NCBI RefSeq assembly: GCF_004011695.2
Contig: NC_082412.1
Location: forward strand, 372,001-436,000
Direction: 5' to 3'
DNA length: 64,000 bases
Source: Ascochyta rabiei
Taxonomy: Eukaryota > Ascomycota > Dothideomycetes > Pleosporales > Didymellaceae
The notes under the pieces are model-generated. The model did not search any database. It had not been told where the DNA came from and saw only the letters and a list, made by a program, of their open reading frames with translations. Position 1 is the first letter of the stretch. Every line of letters starts with the position of its first letter. Positions 46,900-59,973 of the stretch are shown here, in pieces. The translations under genes and the position numbers were made by a program.

Positions 46900-49800
46900 T
46901 TACTATCTACCTTCTATAGGTTGCAGAGGTATGCTTTATTATATCTATGTCCTAGTTTTAGTTAGTAGTAGGCACTTACTATCTCTTGTTTAGTATTTCT
47001 AGGTAGTTTTATCCTATTTATTAGTCCTAGCTAGTATTTTGCTGCGTAGGTGTCTGTTTTCCTTAGGATTGCTTTAGCTTTATAGGAAACTAGTTTATAA
47101 ACCTATTTGTCTGTTATAATAGCTTTTACTTAGATTCTAGTTATAGCAATACTTATAGCGTTAGAGGTAGGCTTCTTTTTTATTGCTTCTTTTGCTAGAA
47201 GGTCTGCTTTCTTATTTCCTGCAATGTCTTAGTAGCTAGGGGTCTATTTAAGGCTTATTGTAGCTCCTTTATCTTTAATAGTTTTAGCTACCTTTATACA
47301 GTATATTTGCTAAGCCTGTCTAGGCTTGTTTAAAGGAGTTTTTAGTCTTAGGATAGCTACCTAGTTGTCTGTAAAGACTTAGACGTCCTGTCCTGTAGTA
47401 GCTATAGTAGCTGTAATTTTTAAGCCTCTTATTATTCCTTCTAGTTCTCTGTTGTATACAATTTAGCCTTTACTAATGTTATAGTTTATAGTGTAGATTT
47501 CCTTAGGCTCTTAGTTGTAGTCTAGGACTATAATTCCTACTCCTATCCCTAGGCCTCCCTCTACAGAGGAAGCGTCTGTGTAGATAGCTAGTAAATTACT
47601 TCCTACTTTCTACAGCATCTTTGTTTTATATGCTTTTACTTCTTCTTCTTTTAGTAGTTTTAAGATTTCTGTTTAGTATGTAATAGCCTTATTCTAGGGG
47701 CAGAAGTAGAAGTCTTTTAGTTTCTCTTCTCAGATACTAGGTATAGCTTTTTCTACAGACTATATAATTTGTATAAGCTGTGTAGAAGGTTCTATTCTTA
47801 GCCTAGTACAGTTAACCTCTCTTTACTCTGTGCTAGATTCTAGGTTTGTGTTTTAAAGGGTAGATTCTAGCTATATTATAGCAGTATAGATAGGGTAGTT
47901 CTTTAGAAGCTTCCTAGCTCTAAAGGCGTACTTTCTTATTGCAGTGTTTAGCCTTATTATAGGAGGGGCTAGTACTGCCTCTACCTCTTAGGGAATTATA
48001 GGTAAGGTTTAGAAGGTGCCTAAGATTTTCCTAAGTGCTAGGTTCTGTAGTCCTTGTAGTTGTTTTGCTATCCTAGTTTGTTACTTCTAGAAGACCTAGC
48101 ATCTATAGTCTGCTATGCTAGTAATACAGGCTAGGTATATTTATTAGAGAGTAGTAGGTGTAAGGCCTTTACTGCTGTTTACTAGTCTACACATTCTATA
48201 GAAAGCGTTTCTTACTTAGCTAATCCTTGTAGCAGCATGCTCCTTAAAGGAGAGCCTGTTGTTAAAGTAGATTCCTAGCCATTTAATAGTCTTTTTTAGT
48301 GTTATAGTAGACCTGTCTAGCAGAGTAAAAGTGTAGTTTTCTACTTTTTAGCTTAAAGTAAAGTAGATAAGTTTAGTTTTTAGCGTATTAAACTATATTA
48401 CACAGCTAGATCCTTTTATAAATAGGCTAGCTATATCTCTTTCTAGTAGGTAGATGTTTTTCTTTAGGCTAGTAGACAATACTATAATAGCTAGGTTGTC
48501 TAGGTAGGACAGCAAGTAGTTTGTAATTAACTAGAATAGAGGTCTAATATATATTAGGAACAGGATAGGTAAGATAGGGCTTCCTTATAGGATTCTAGCG
48601 TTTATATTACTAAATTCTTCTGTTTCTCTATTAAAGGTTAGTTATAGTTAGCGTCTAGAGAGGAAGAATTAGATCTAGGCTATTAGGTTGCAGGGTAGCT
48701 TTAGTTAGTATAGGATAGTAAGTAGTTAGCCTAGTAAGACGTGGTTAAAGGCTCCTTTAATGTCTAGGAACACTGTAGTTATTATACGCTTTAGTTTCCT
48801 TTATTCTTACACTTAGTTTAGCAGTAGTATAGAGGCGTTTATAGCTAATTTTTATACTCTTCTACCTAGTTATAAAGGATGTAGTAGGGTAGTTGTTTTA
48901 GCTAGTATGCTAAGCTGTTTAGTAACTAGTCTTTCTGTAACTTTGCCTAGGCAGCTAAGGAGAGTAATTACCCTATAGGCTTTAGGGGCTGCATAGTCTA
49001 GTTTATTTAGCTTTTTAAGGATAACTCCTGTTACTCTTTTCTAGATTTAATGGTAGTATCTATAGTTAAATAGTGTAGAGAATATATAGAAGAATATATC
49101 TGTTTCTACTTTATATACTGTAGTAATAATCTCCTAGTTTATTATATCTAGTCCTAGGGAGCTACTTTAGATTTGTGAGGAGCAGGCGTGTTCTAGCTCT
49201 TCTTTAGTAAGGGTTAGCTATTCTTAGCTACCTTCTTAGTAGGTCCTCTACTCTATAGGCTGAGAGGAAGGTAGTCTAGAGAAGAGAGTGTCTCTTAGTG
49301 CTGAGTACTTGCCTTAAAAGGAGTTCTCTATTCCCCTAGGGCCTTATATAGTAGGTATGCTTTAGTTACCTACAGTCCTAGTATAGGACAATGCCTTAAA
49401 GATAAATTCTATATCCTCTTTTTCTAGGAATTAATTCTAGTAGTTGTGTTTTACTACTTTTACTGTTTATAGGTAGTTATTTCTAGTAATTAGGTAGTCC
49501 CTTTTCTATATGTATGTAGTTATAGGGCTAGTAGCTAGTTCTCTCTGTAGGAGGCGCTGTTTGTTAAGCATGTTTGTCCTTAGTAGTTTTAGGTCTAGGT
49601 TCTACTAAGGCTTACTTCTTGCACTAGTAGAGCTTTGTAGGATTGTAGTTTTAGCTGTGTTTGTTATTACTGTAGTAACTTTAAGCTGCTTTTCTAGCTC
49701 TCTGTCCTCTCCTTAGATAAGGGGTAGAGAGGTGCTAGTAGAGTGTCTAGGGCTTGTAGTATTTAGGGCAGGGCTTTTTCCTAATTCCTTTGCTAGCTCC

Positions 49801-50620
49801 TTCTAGAATAGGTCCTAGTCTGCCTTCTTAGTGTTAAACTAGGGAGTAGGGTTGTTTGGGAGCTGTGTTCTAGGCATAGTAATTGTGAACAGGATACCTA
49901 GGTGGTCTAAGCCTATGCCTGCTAGGGTTTACTAGTCTTCTATCTAGTTTATAAGCCTATGTGTAGCAAAGGTAAGGTCTAGAATACTTTCCCTACTTAT
50001 GTTTAGCCTGTAGAAGGTGCCTATACTAGAGTTATTTAGTAGCTCTAGGTTTTACTCTTCTATCTAGGCAATAAAGCTACTAGCTTTTAGTGTTATAGTA
50101 GTTATAGTAGGGTCCTACTAAGGGTAGTAGGTGTTAAAGTCCCCTAGTAGGATTAAGTTAGGCAGAGGTTAGCTATTTAGAAGCTTTCTTTCTACTATTA
50201 TTATTTCTTATGTGTTTGTTTAGTTGTATATATTATAGATTGTAAGGTTTAACCTAGACTGCTAGACTGTAATAGCTAGAAAGTCTAGGTTAGGGTTTAA
50301 ATCTGCTGTTAGGGTAATTTGTACTAGTGTTAAACGTAGGACGTAGGCTAGAACGCGTGGCCTTATGCTATAGTCCTGTAGTAGAGGTAGGATTTATATA
50401 AAGGAGGGGTGGTTTACAGAGTGTGTGTCTAAGTAGTCTAAAGGTTGTTATTAAGTAGGGGTAAGCCATAGTTCTTATACTAAGACAAGGTCTATAGCAA
50501 GTTCTACTATAAGTTATAAGGCGCTCTCTATAGCTTATACCCTCTTATTTAGATTTACTTATAGAATTCTTAGGTTGTCTAGCATTCTAGATATGTTTAT
50601 GCGTTTATTATAGCCTTATA
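46900..50620 (-). pseudogene. RIP-degraded LINE ORF2 (endonuclease, RT, RNase H)
   Basis: The minus-strand reading starts near MLDNLRILQVNLNK (about 50,580), which matches the start of the exonuclease-endonuclease-phosphatase domain. The RT active site SYLDNLAIIV lies near 48,485-48,512 (the second Asp reads Asn). The RNase H motif IYTDASSVEGGLGIG lies near 47,550-47,590. Stops are TAG/TAA. It is not functional. Confidence 0.82.
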
Positions 50621-51966
50621 GGCTACATATTAAATACTATCTACTATATGTGCTTCTTTATAGTTTATACAGTTAGGTATAGTATATACATAGGCTTTGC
50701 TAGTAGTGCTACATGTGTTATACTTATCTAGTGTTATAGGGTGTTTATCTGCGCATATCTTATATATAGTGCTATTAAGGCACTTGTTCTCTATATGTCT
50801 AAATTGCTAACATTTTTACCATTATGTAGTGGGAGGTGTAGGAACAAACTTCTCTACTCTTATGCTAGCTCCTAGTAGGTATAGCCTATTGCGTCTAGCT
50901 TATTGTACTTCTTTTTCTATTATAAACGCTACACAGACAGATCCTAGTTTTTGCTTTTGGCTCCTTTTGTAGCTTGTTAGCTAGAATATGTTTCCTACTA
51001 TTATTAGGCCTTTGTTAAAGGTAGTTATCTCTAGCTTAAGCACCTCTAGGTCCTAGTTTATATCTAGAGATGTAGGGATATTGTGTAGGATTACTTTATG
51101 CCATAGTTCTATTAGAAGGGCTTCCTTATAGGTAGTAACTAATTACTAGATTACTTAGTTTTTAAGTAGGTATTTTACAGTAAAGAAGGGCGTTATAGTA
51201 AGAACAATGTTGTTCCTTTTACTTAGGCTAGCAGAAGTAATTATAGGAAGGCTTACTCCTTTATCTATAAAGGCCTTATTAAAAGTATTATGCATCTCTA
51301 GGGGGGTAAAAGAGGGTAGTTCTTACTTTAATATAAGAACTAGTTAGCGTGCACTTAGAGAGTTCTTTATAATAGTAGGTTGCTTCTTCTTTGTAACTGT
51401 TTGCTAGTCTGTGTTCTTAGGAAGGTTAGCTAAAGCTGCAGATGCGTATAAAATAGGCTAAGTAGAAGGTTAAATAGTAGGAGTCTTAGTAGCTGCAGTA
51501 GGTTTCTAAAGGCGTTTTGCTCTTGTTTTAATTCATTTAGACACTGTTTTAAGGTTAGATACTTAGAAGGCTAGGATAGAAAGGCCTTATTTGTTTATCC
51601 TGTTGTTTTCTGTGTAGTCTTAAAAGATTTCTAGAAGGTCTAAGAGGTTTAATTGTTCCTTGTTTAAGGTAGCTAGGGAAGAAGCCTAGATAACTATTGT
51701 CCTAGCAATAGATAGAGCTTCTTTTACTGTTTTTGCAATAGGGGCTTAGTTTATAGGCCTAGTAGCTATATTCAATTAGAAAGGGGGAAGCCTAGGTGCT
51801 GTTAGAGTAGCAGGTCTACTAGCTGGTTGTTTAGAGGGAGTAGAGGGTAGAGGTAACGTTATAGTCCTATTAAATATACTAGGTTACTATATTCCTAGAG
51901 TAGATTGTAGGTGTAATGTAGATAACAAGGGTATAGATAGAGGTCTTAGGATTAGTATAGGTGTTA

Positions 51967-52537
51967 ACGTACCCCACGGGCGAAAGAATCAACGGGCGAG
52001 AGAATTACTCCGTTTTACTAGCGAAAACCAAGAATCTAAGACTTAATAACTCTAGATCTAGTAGATAAAATTCTTTAAAATAGCTAGAGAGTATTTTTAT
52101 ACATAAAAAGAGTAATTAACTAGATCTATAGAATTCTATTAGCTATATTAGACATAGCTGTCTAATAACCCTACTTTAAAAAGCTACTATAACTCTATAT
52201 CTCTAGAACTACTAGAGTTATAGCCTTAGGCTCTTTAGGTATAATAGAAAATATTTTTATTGTATTACATAAGCTTCTCTAAGTTTATTAGTAAGCCTAG
52301 ATAGTAGTTACAGGGGTATTAGTAGAGCTAGAATAGACCTTATTTAAGGCTTAATAACTTACGTCATCTAGAGGTAGGATAAGTGCAACTTTAATACACT
52401 CTGCATATAGTATCTATATATCTATTTCCAAAATTTTAGTCTAGTTGCTTTTAGTTTCGCTAAGTAATTAAGGAAAAGGCTAATTCTTAGCAAAATTGGT
52501 TCTCTCGCCCGTTGATTCTTTCGCCCGTGGGGTACGT
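51967..52537. mobile_element. 571-bp MITE with pogo-2-like TIRs
   Basis: Perfect 38-bp terminal inverted repeats (51,967-52,004 and 52,500-52,537) start ACGTACCCCACGGGCGAAAG. TA duplications lie at 51,965-51,966 and 52,538-52,539. There is no coding frame. The TIR shares ACGTACYCCACGGG and a doubled internal motif with pogo-2, so a pogo-type transposase is the likely mobiliser (inference). It interrupts the left LTR of Copia-2 after its fifth base. Confidence 0.92.
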
Positions 52538-52539
52538 TA

Positions 52540-52696
52540 GATAATATGCTTAATGTGCAAAGAAGATGATAAAGGTGATTAATTGATAATTATCTGTCTT
52601 AATGGTTCATTTTATGTGTGTGTGCCGCTAGCCCCTAAGCTAACCAAGGTTAACCCTAAACCCCTAACTTGGCTCAGTAAGGTCAGTTATCTAACA
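52540..52696 (-). repeat. 3' LTR of Copia-2, main part
   Basis: These are 157 bp that, with TGTTA at 51,962-51,966, make the 162-bp LTR matching 57,566-57,727. It ends CTAACA immediately before the polypurine-tract complement. Confidence 0.92.
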
Positions 52697-52709
52697 CACC
52701 CCCTTAGCT

Positions 52710-55700
52710 TTAAGGCCCTATTAAAGCTAGACATAATTAGCTCTTATTGTACCTCTAGGTAAGCAAGCTTTTAGTTAAGTAATTCTATCTAGGTGTTAGC
52801 TGGCTTTCTTTGTTTAGTATGTTTCTTTAGTCCTAGCTGCCTTAGAAAGGTTAACTACTTGCTTGCAGGCAGAGCCTTTATAAGTCTGTTAGCTAACATC
52901 TTAGTAGATAGGATATAGGTTACTGTTATAGTACCTTTGTTTACCTCTTATTACAGCTAGTAGTTATAAATGTCTATATGTTCTAGTTTAGTTTAAAGTT
53001 TTAAGACTTTCTTATTAATTAATTAGATAGTCTAGGTATTCTTATATTAAATAGTAATTGTTAATTATAAGAGGTGTATACTAAGTTCTAACAATAGTTA
53101 TAAGATAAAGATAGCTTCCTTAGCTACCTGTGCTAGGGCAAGTAGCTCTGCTATAGTTATTAATGTAGTAACTATGTCTTATTTATTAGCTCTCTAGGCA
53201 ATAAGTCCTCTGTATATTTTAATAGTATATCCTTAGAAGCTCTTCCTATTAAGAGTATCATTAGCAAATAATGTATTACTAGCAACTACTAGGTGCTTAT
53301 TGCCTCTGAAGGTAAGGGACAGGTCTTGTGTTCCTTGTAGGTATAATAGTACTTAATCTGCTACATTATAGTGCTGCTGTCTAGGGTTAGTTAGAAATTG
53401 TGCCAGCCTAGATGTAGCAAAGGCAATATTAGGCCTAGTAGTAACCGCAGTAAAGAGGAGAGATCTAATCTTTCTCTAGTATTTGTTAATTTCTAATGCT
53501 GCAGCTTCTCCTTTATTTAGTAGAAGCTTAATACTTAATATTAGTGTGTTGTGTTGTATGTCTGTCTTATCTGCTAGAAAGACAATTTTGTTAATGTATA
53601 ACGCCTGTAAAAGGAGGCTCCTTAGGTTGTCTTAATCTTAGGTTATCTCTACTCTTAGGAACTATTACAGATTATTTCCTCCTGTAATAGAGTATTTGTT
53701 AGTAATATAGCTAAGGGCCTTATCTGCCTTATATCTTTTAGTTAGGTAATAAGCTATAATAATATTGTCTATATAGAAGAAGATAGTAACTCTATTCTTA
53801 AGTAAGCAGCAGGGTTTATAGGGAACAACTGCAAATCTATAGCTTGTTAGAGTAGATATAAATTCCTTTTACTAGAGGAGTAGAGAGATTCTTAGTCTAT
53901 ATAGTGCCTTGTGTAGCTGTAGGACTATGCCTAGTTTCTAATACCTGCATAGCATCCTTATATAGACCTCTCTATTAATTAAAAAATAAATAAAGGCGTT
54001 TATAATATTAAACTACTTAATTTCTAGGTTATGTGCTGCTAAAATTGCTATAAGCATTCTAAAGGATTTGCTAGCTAGTATTGCTGCATAGGTATCTTTA
54101 GAAGTAATGTTTTATTACTAGTTACCTTAGACTACTAGTTGCGCCTTATATTTAAGTAGGTAGTAGTTCTTATTAAGCTTATACGTGTATACCTATATAT
54201 TGTTAAGTACCTATTGTCCTACTACCTTAGTCTTTGTTAGGGGTACTTTAGACTATAACTTTATAGTCTAATAGCTGCTAAGGTGTTCTTACTTAGTTTC
54301 TTTAAACTATTAGTAAAGCAGGTAGTCCTCTAGGTTTAATTATGCCGTTAGCTCTAGTAGGAGTTAGCTTTAATAAGGCTTAAGCCCTTTTATTAGTATT
54401 TATTTTAACCTAGCCTTATTAATATTGTTGCCCTAGTATGTGCCTATATATCTGCCTTATATACTAGCTATAAATGCAGCTTTCTATAGGATAGTTTATA
54501 AAGTTCCTTAAGATTACGCTAGTATTAAATTTAACTAATTAGCAGTTAAATAGTGCTACCTTCTAACTCCTAATTAGCTGTTACATCTTGCTAACTAGAA
54601 TAACAACAACGTGTTTATTAACAACGTAACTAGTAGCAGAGTTAGAGGAGGGGTTAGATATATATGTCTAGCTTTCTGTCTATTATTATAACCTAGTTAA
54701 TGTTCTATAGTATTTAAGTGTGTAATAGTATTATCCTTATAGAATAACTAGATTTTAGCCTTATTTTAGGGTAGAGGTGGAAGCTCTACGCTCCTTATCT
54801 ATGTTACTATCTCTTTAAGAGTACTATGCATAGGATTGTCTATTAGGTCCTAAGTCTAGCTACTAAAGACAGTATCCTTATTAAAGATTACATCTCTTAT
54901 ACTAATAACTTTTACTAAGGTTAAAATCTATATCTAATATATGTTTAAGAATTAGTATCCTACTAGGTATCCTAGCTATACTCTTATGTCTAGTTACTAG
55001 AGTTATAACTTTCCTTAAAGGGTGTTACTTATAAAGGCAAAGGCTTTACATCTATAATCTTTTAGATATGCCTAGTTTAGTTTCCTACTTTATATATTTA
55101 GGCTAGCTAGTTAAGCTGTATAGGTAAAGAACACATTATAGGGTATTTTCCAGTTATTTAATAACCTTAGTGTTTAGTTATATAGGTATACTACTGCCTT
55201 TATAATCTCTAGCTATATTTCCTATAGTAGGTTTGCGTCTAATCTTATAGTGCGTACCTTATCTTTTATTACACCCCCTAAGTGTTTAGCACCTCTATTC
55301 TGTGCTTAGGTGTCTAGTGTAGAAGGCTTAAGCCTAATTAATTATGCAGCGCACTATCTTAATACTTCTAGTTTTATTATAGTAATTTTACTATTACACT
55401 CAATTACCTTAATCTAGATCTTGTATTGTTTTAACAGGAATTATGTAAGAGTGTCTAGGAAGTAGATAATTGTCTTTCCTAGTTAATTATCTTTAAAATA
55501 GAAGTCCTAGAGGAAGCTAGATTGCCTATTAATAGTAAGTAATTAGCTCTTTTTCTTAGTAAAGCTTCCTTCTTTATATAAGTAGAAGTTAATTACTATA
55601 CATTCTCCTAGTCCTTTATTACTTATTTATAGTATTTAACTAATTTACCTCTTAGTCTTAGCTTGTCTGTAAGCATTACATTAGACTGTAGTAATACCCC

Positions 55701-57540
55701 TAACTCTTACCCCCTAAGATTGTTAGATAAGGTGTTTAATAGTAGTAGCTCTAGGGTGCCCTATTTGCTTATGCTAGAGCAGAGTAGTAGCAGTCTAAGG
55801 TATTTAGCTTTGTATTAATTATATTACAAATGCTGTCTATAGCTGTTCTCTAAGTACCTATTATCTATATTGTTTATCTAAAGATGTAATAGCTGTGTAG
55901 TCTACTTGTCTAAGCTAAGTTAGATCTCCTTTTGTGTCCTACTAGATACCCTGTTAACATAGTTGTTAGAAAGAGATAAGGTTATAAAGTATGTCTAGGC
56001 ACTATGCTACGTTGTGTAGTTTTAGAGTAGTTAGTTAGCTTGTGTTTAATAGATGGAGATAGACAGTGCTATATCCCTATATCTATACCTAGAAGTTTCC
56101 TGCCTATAGGTAGTTGTTTAATATAGGTAGAGTAAGGTCTTATATTTAGTCCTTGTTATTTATAATATAGATTATTAATCCTAAGTTAAGGATAAAGAAG
56201 TTTCTAAGAGGGTAGCTTAGTAGCTCTATATTATATAATTCTTTAACTAGACTTATATTAATTATTAATATCTTCTATCTCTGTAGTTATCCTAGAGGTG
56301 CCTCTAGTGTTTGTAATGTCTTAATAGCTAGTGTCTTAGTGCAAGCTTGTTTTGCAGATCTAACCTAATCTTAAAGGTCAGCATTTTGTTCTATCCTAAA
56401 TTATACTATCTTAGCAATTCTATTATATAGGGTAAACTATTCTAGTGCTTTATATTTATAGACGTACTAGCAATCTTCTAGTCTATAGCGTTGTCTATAA
56501 GCAGGGTATTTTACTCCTCTAGCTACTGCTGTATCCCCTCTTAGGGACTGCTTAGATATAGTTATTTAATTAAAGTTCTGTTTTTAATAAGGTCTTCCCT
56601 AACTCCCCTGTGTAGTAGAAGTAGATAATATGTCTTTAATAATATAAGAGACGTCCCTGTTAGTGTCTAGGGTAGATTTACTACTAGTAGTAAGAGTTAA
56701 GTTATTCCCTGCAGCAAAGGCGCCCCTTTATTGTCTCCCCTTAGGGTAGTACTTACTTATATACTCTTAGAAGCGTTTTATTATTTCTTTATAAGTTATG
56801 TTTTGTTCTTATTTGCTATAGTCCTAGAATGTTATTACCTAGGTTAGCGCTATTCTTATTACTAAATCTAAGAAGTCTTAGACAGTGTCTTGTATATTGT
56901 ATATTTTAGCAACACCTTCTATTTTAGTATTAGTTACAGCATAATTATACTTAAGAAGCTCGGTATCCTAGCTCCTAGGTTGTCTTATTAGTTTAAGGGC
57001 TGCTAGGTATTAGTAGCGTGCGCATAACTTTTCTTCTTTAGCATTAATACTAACTATATATTTAAGGCTAATAAGCTATATTTAAATTAATTTACCTAGT
57101 TAGCAGCAGTTCTTTATAAGGTAAGGTAATACTAAGCTTTAGATAAATATTACTACCTTGTCTAGGTTAGTTTGTTCCTTATACTAGTCTCTATCCGCTA
57201 TCTTGTAGGATTTAAGGCAGCTCTTCTAATAGTTATTATCTTCCTTCTATACCTTTAGGCTGTTAGCTAATAGTTTAGATAGGATTTTAGGAAGCTAAGG
57301 GTTTCCTTGTTTATTATTGCTAAGGGCTGGCCTCCTCTTATAGTTAGTAATGTCTAGAGTGTTAGGTACTTATGGCTTAGTCCTTAGAGGGAGAGTCTGG
57401 TTTAGGTCTATCTTCTTCTATACGTCTAGAGAGGCGCAGTATGTCTATAGTTAATGTAACTAAGGTGTGTAGGTTATGTAATCTATAAGAATTATTATTA
57501 AATTACGCATAGTTAGTAGCAACATATTAAAAGGGTATTT
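52710..57540 (-). pseudogene. RIP-degraded gag-pol of Copia-2
   Basis: Minus-strand landmarks: RT motif FFYIDNIIIAY (53,755-53,790; the VDD pair reads DN) and RNase H motif GYTIKIYRGLIA with RANK and a stop at the expected Gln (about 53,160-53,240). The protein is related to but distinct from Copia-1. Stops are almost all TAG/TAA. Confidence 0.8.
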
Positions 57541-57565
57541 TAGTAGTGTTAGTAAGACTATTAAT

Positions 57566-57727
57566 TGTTAGATAATATGCTTAATGTGCAAAGATAATAA
57601 TAAATGTAATTAATTAATAATTATCTGTCTTAATGGTTCATTTTATGTGTGTGTGCCGCTAGCCCCTAAGTTAACTAAGGTTAACCCTAAACCCCTAACT
57701 TGGCTCAGCAAGGTCGGTTATCTGAAA
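57566..57727 (-). repeat. 5' LTR of Copia-2 (162 bp)
   Basis: Uninterrupted partner of the MITE-split LTR. It ends CTGAAA instead of CTAACA, and is followed directly by the target duplication ATAGG. Confidence 0.92.
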
Positions 57728-58389
57728 ATAGGCTAGTACATCTCTCCTAGCGGGGTTAGGGAGCTAGGGGGGGTTATTTCCATTTTCCCTGTGTTTGGAG
57801 AGTAATCTGTATTAGGTGGTGGTTCCAGTTCTATAGTCCTAGGTCCTGGTCCTAGGTAGAGTTTTCCTTCTCTTTTTTAAGATAAAATAACTAAGAAATC
57901 ACTAGAAGAGAGCTTATTTTTGCATAGAAAGAGGTACCTAGTCTCTATCTACTTTTTAGAGCTAAAAAACAAGGAAAAGGCAGTCTTAGCTTTACTACTC
58001 TTGCCTTTGTTCTATTCTTACTAGCCTAACTAGTAGACCTCTAGGAGTAGAAAGAAGGAGTTAAAAGCAGAAAGCTAAGGAAAGGCTTGTTGCTATCTAG
58101 TAGGGATAGAATGTTTTGTTAGTTGTTGTGTTCGTTAAGGTAAGATTTTAGAAGATAAGATAAAATAAGATTATTGTTGTAGGGGAGGTCTGTGCTCTGC
58201 AAATCCGAATTCTTTTTGCAACAGATTAGGTTAGATAACCAGGCAGCGTGCAGCAACCAGACGCCTAGAGGCTCTAGGAAGCTTAGGATAGTATATCCTC
58301 GCTGGGTTAAGATAGATTCTGATGTTTTTTTGGTGTGCAGGGCCCTATGTCGAGATTTTGCTTTGTCGTGTTTTTTAACCTATTTCGGA

Positions 58390-59805
58390 AGGAGCTAGCA
58401 AAGGAGATGGGATAAAGCCCTACTCTTAATACTATCTCTACTAGTCTATACAAAATTAGCTACCTTAATATAGGCTTAGACCTTGCCTAAGCATTAAGCA
58501 AGACAGGGCGGTTACGTGCCCTACAGACACATTAGAAGGACACGCAACGTGTTACCTCCTTAAGAGATACAATACCATATTAACCCTTATTATATCCTAC
58601 CCTAAGGATAGTTTATAACATTTGTATCTCTTCTTCTAGGAGACTAGCTAGCACTCGTACTATGTTAGCTAGTTCCTAGAATAACCCCCTAGACAAATCT
58701 GTCCTTTAAACCCTTTAGGAATTTATAGCCTAAATGTTGTAGTTTATAACAAACTTATAGTAAGCGTTACTTACTACTAATAAGTATATTATATTACTTA
58801 AACATAACAACTCTAATATACGTGTGTTTGTTAAGTCCCTAATATAAATAGCTAATGCCTGTACTAGACCTACGTCTACAGTCCCTTTATCCTCTTTAGA
58901 AGCAACACTGTACCTCTTAACATCTACTCTAGCTCCTAACCTACCTTGTAATGTGCTGTTTCTAGCGTCTGCCTTAGGCCTGTATGCCTCTGTGTAGACG
59001 TCTATAGCCTATAGGAAGCCTCTTCCTATAGGTAAGGCCTTTACTAAGAACAAATCCTTTGTAAAGGCGTAGTAGGTTATAATAGAATATAAGTAGTAGG
59101 TAGATATATCTTTTGTTAGTAGGCTATAGGACATATTTACCTTTATATAGTCCTAGCTTAGTACATCTATACAACGTAATATAGCACTTTTCTATAAGAT
59201 TAGAGGTACCTAAGGCGTATAGAGCCTAGAGGACTTTCTAGCATACCTAGAATTCTGCTACAGCAACAACTACAGCTAGGAACAGGCCTAGGCAAACTAA
59301 AGAGCGTCTGTTAGGGTTCTAACAAGTTGTTCTCAGACTTTTTTATCTGGTTTAAGCAGCTACTAGTGCAACGTGGCAGCCTTTACTAGGATAGAGAACA
59401 GTATCTATTAAAACTCTGCTAGGCCCTAAACGTAAAGATTTATAATATAGTAATAAACTAAGAAGTAACTTATATAGATTATAACGCAGCTATTATAGAG
59501 TATAAGTCTATTACTATAGACGTTAAGACTATAGCTATAGAAAACCAGCTACACTATAGCCCTACCTAGGCGCCGCCTAAGTGTAATAGAGATAGTAATA
59601 TTAAGATAACAGTAATGTCTGTAGTGCGCACTAGCAGCAGTGCTAAGCGTAGGAGTTAGAAGTGGTCTGCTCCTAACTAGGCTATGTAGGTTCTTAATAA
59701 GGTATTCTAGTAACACTAGGAGGCTAACCTGTGTACCTATTACGGTAAAGGGGGACACATTTGCTAGGATTGTGCTAACGTAGTAGTAACTGCAGTATAG
59801 GTAGT
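58390..59805 (+). pseudogene. Gag-like remnant with zinc knuckle, plus strand
   Basis: A TAG/TAA-interrupted plus-strand reading runs from just after the LINE insertion (KELAKEMG near 58,390). It continues through SLEDFLAYLEFCYSNNYS-like sequence near 59,215-59,270 to a CCHC-type knuckle CTYYGKGGHIC near 59,731-59,765 (one Cys reads Tyr). Gag-like helical content plus a knuckle suggests an LTR retroelement gag. The reading appears to continue upstream of the LINE (KKEDxDLF at about 46,472-46,496), so the LINE may have split this gene. Copia-3 cuts it at 59,806. Confidence 0.5.
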
Positions 59806-59973
59806 TGCTAAATAAAAGGTATTAGAGAAATAGTTTAGGCGATATACCTGCTAAGAAACCGTGTAGGGGCCCCCACCAGAACCTAGATAAGACGAAAATC
59901 ACCCTTATATAGAATAACAACAGAATATTAATACATTATTAATAACTTATTACTATTACTTTCTTTACTAACA
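59806..59973 (+). repeat. 5' LTR of Copia-3 (168 bp)
   Basis: Same length as the Copia-1 LTRs and close to the right one, including GTAGGGGCCCCCACCAGAAC and AAGACGAAAATCACCC. Confidence 0.88.

Larger units (their letters stand above)
51962..57727 (-). mobile_element. Ty1/Copia element Copia-2, nested in the LINE, with a MITE in its LTR
   Basis: Target duplication ATAGG lies at 51,957-51,961 and 57,728-57,732. The LTRs are 162 bp: the right at 57,566-57,727, and the left at 51,962-51,966 plus 52,540-52,696 after removal of the MITE and one TA duplication. Both start TGTTAGATAATATGCTTAAT. CACCCCCTTAG at 52,697 is the complement of a polypurine tract, so the orientation is minus. The element without the MITE is about 5.19 kb. 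Confidence 0.93.
46501..58379 (-). mobile_element. Full-length Tad1-like LINE, split by Copia-2
   Basis: An exact 10-bp target duplication CTATTTCGGA flanks it (46,491-46,500 and 58,380-58,389). The 3' end at the left has an AT-rich simple tail (TTTAATTTAATTTAATTT). Without Copia-2 and its duplication it is about 6.1 kb. Minus-strand content from right to left: 5' UTR, ORF1 with CCHC knuckles (near 50,730-50,830), an apurinic-type endonuclease (about 49,860-50,600), reverse transcriptase and RNase H. This layout, with a C-terminal RNase H, is typical of fungal Tad1-clade LINEs. Confidence 0.88.
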
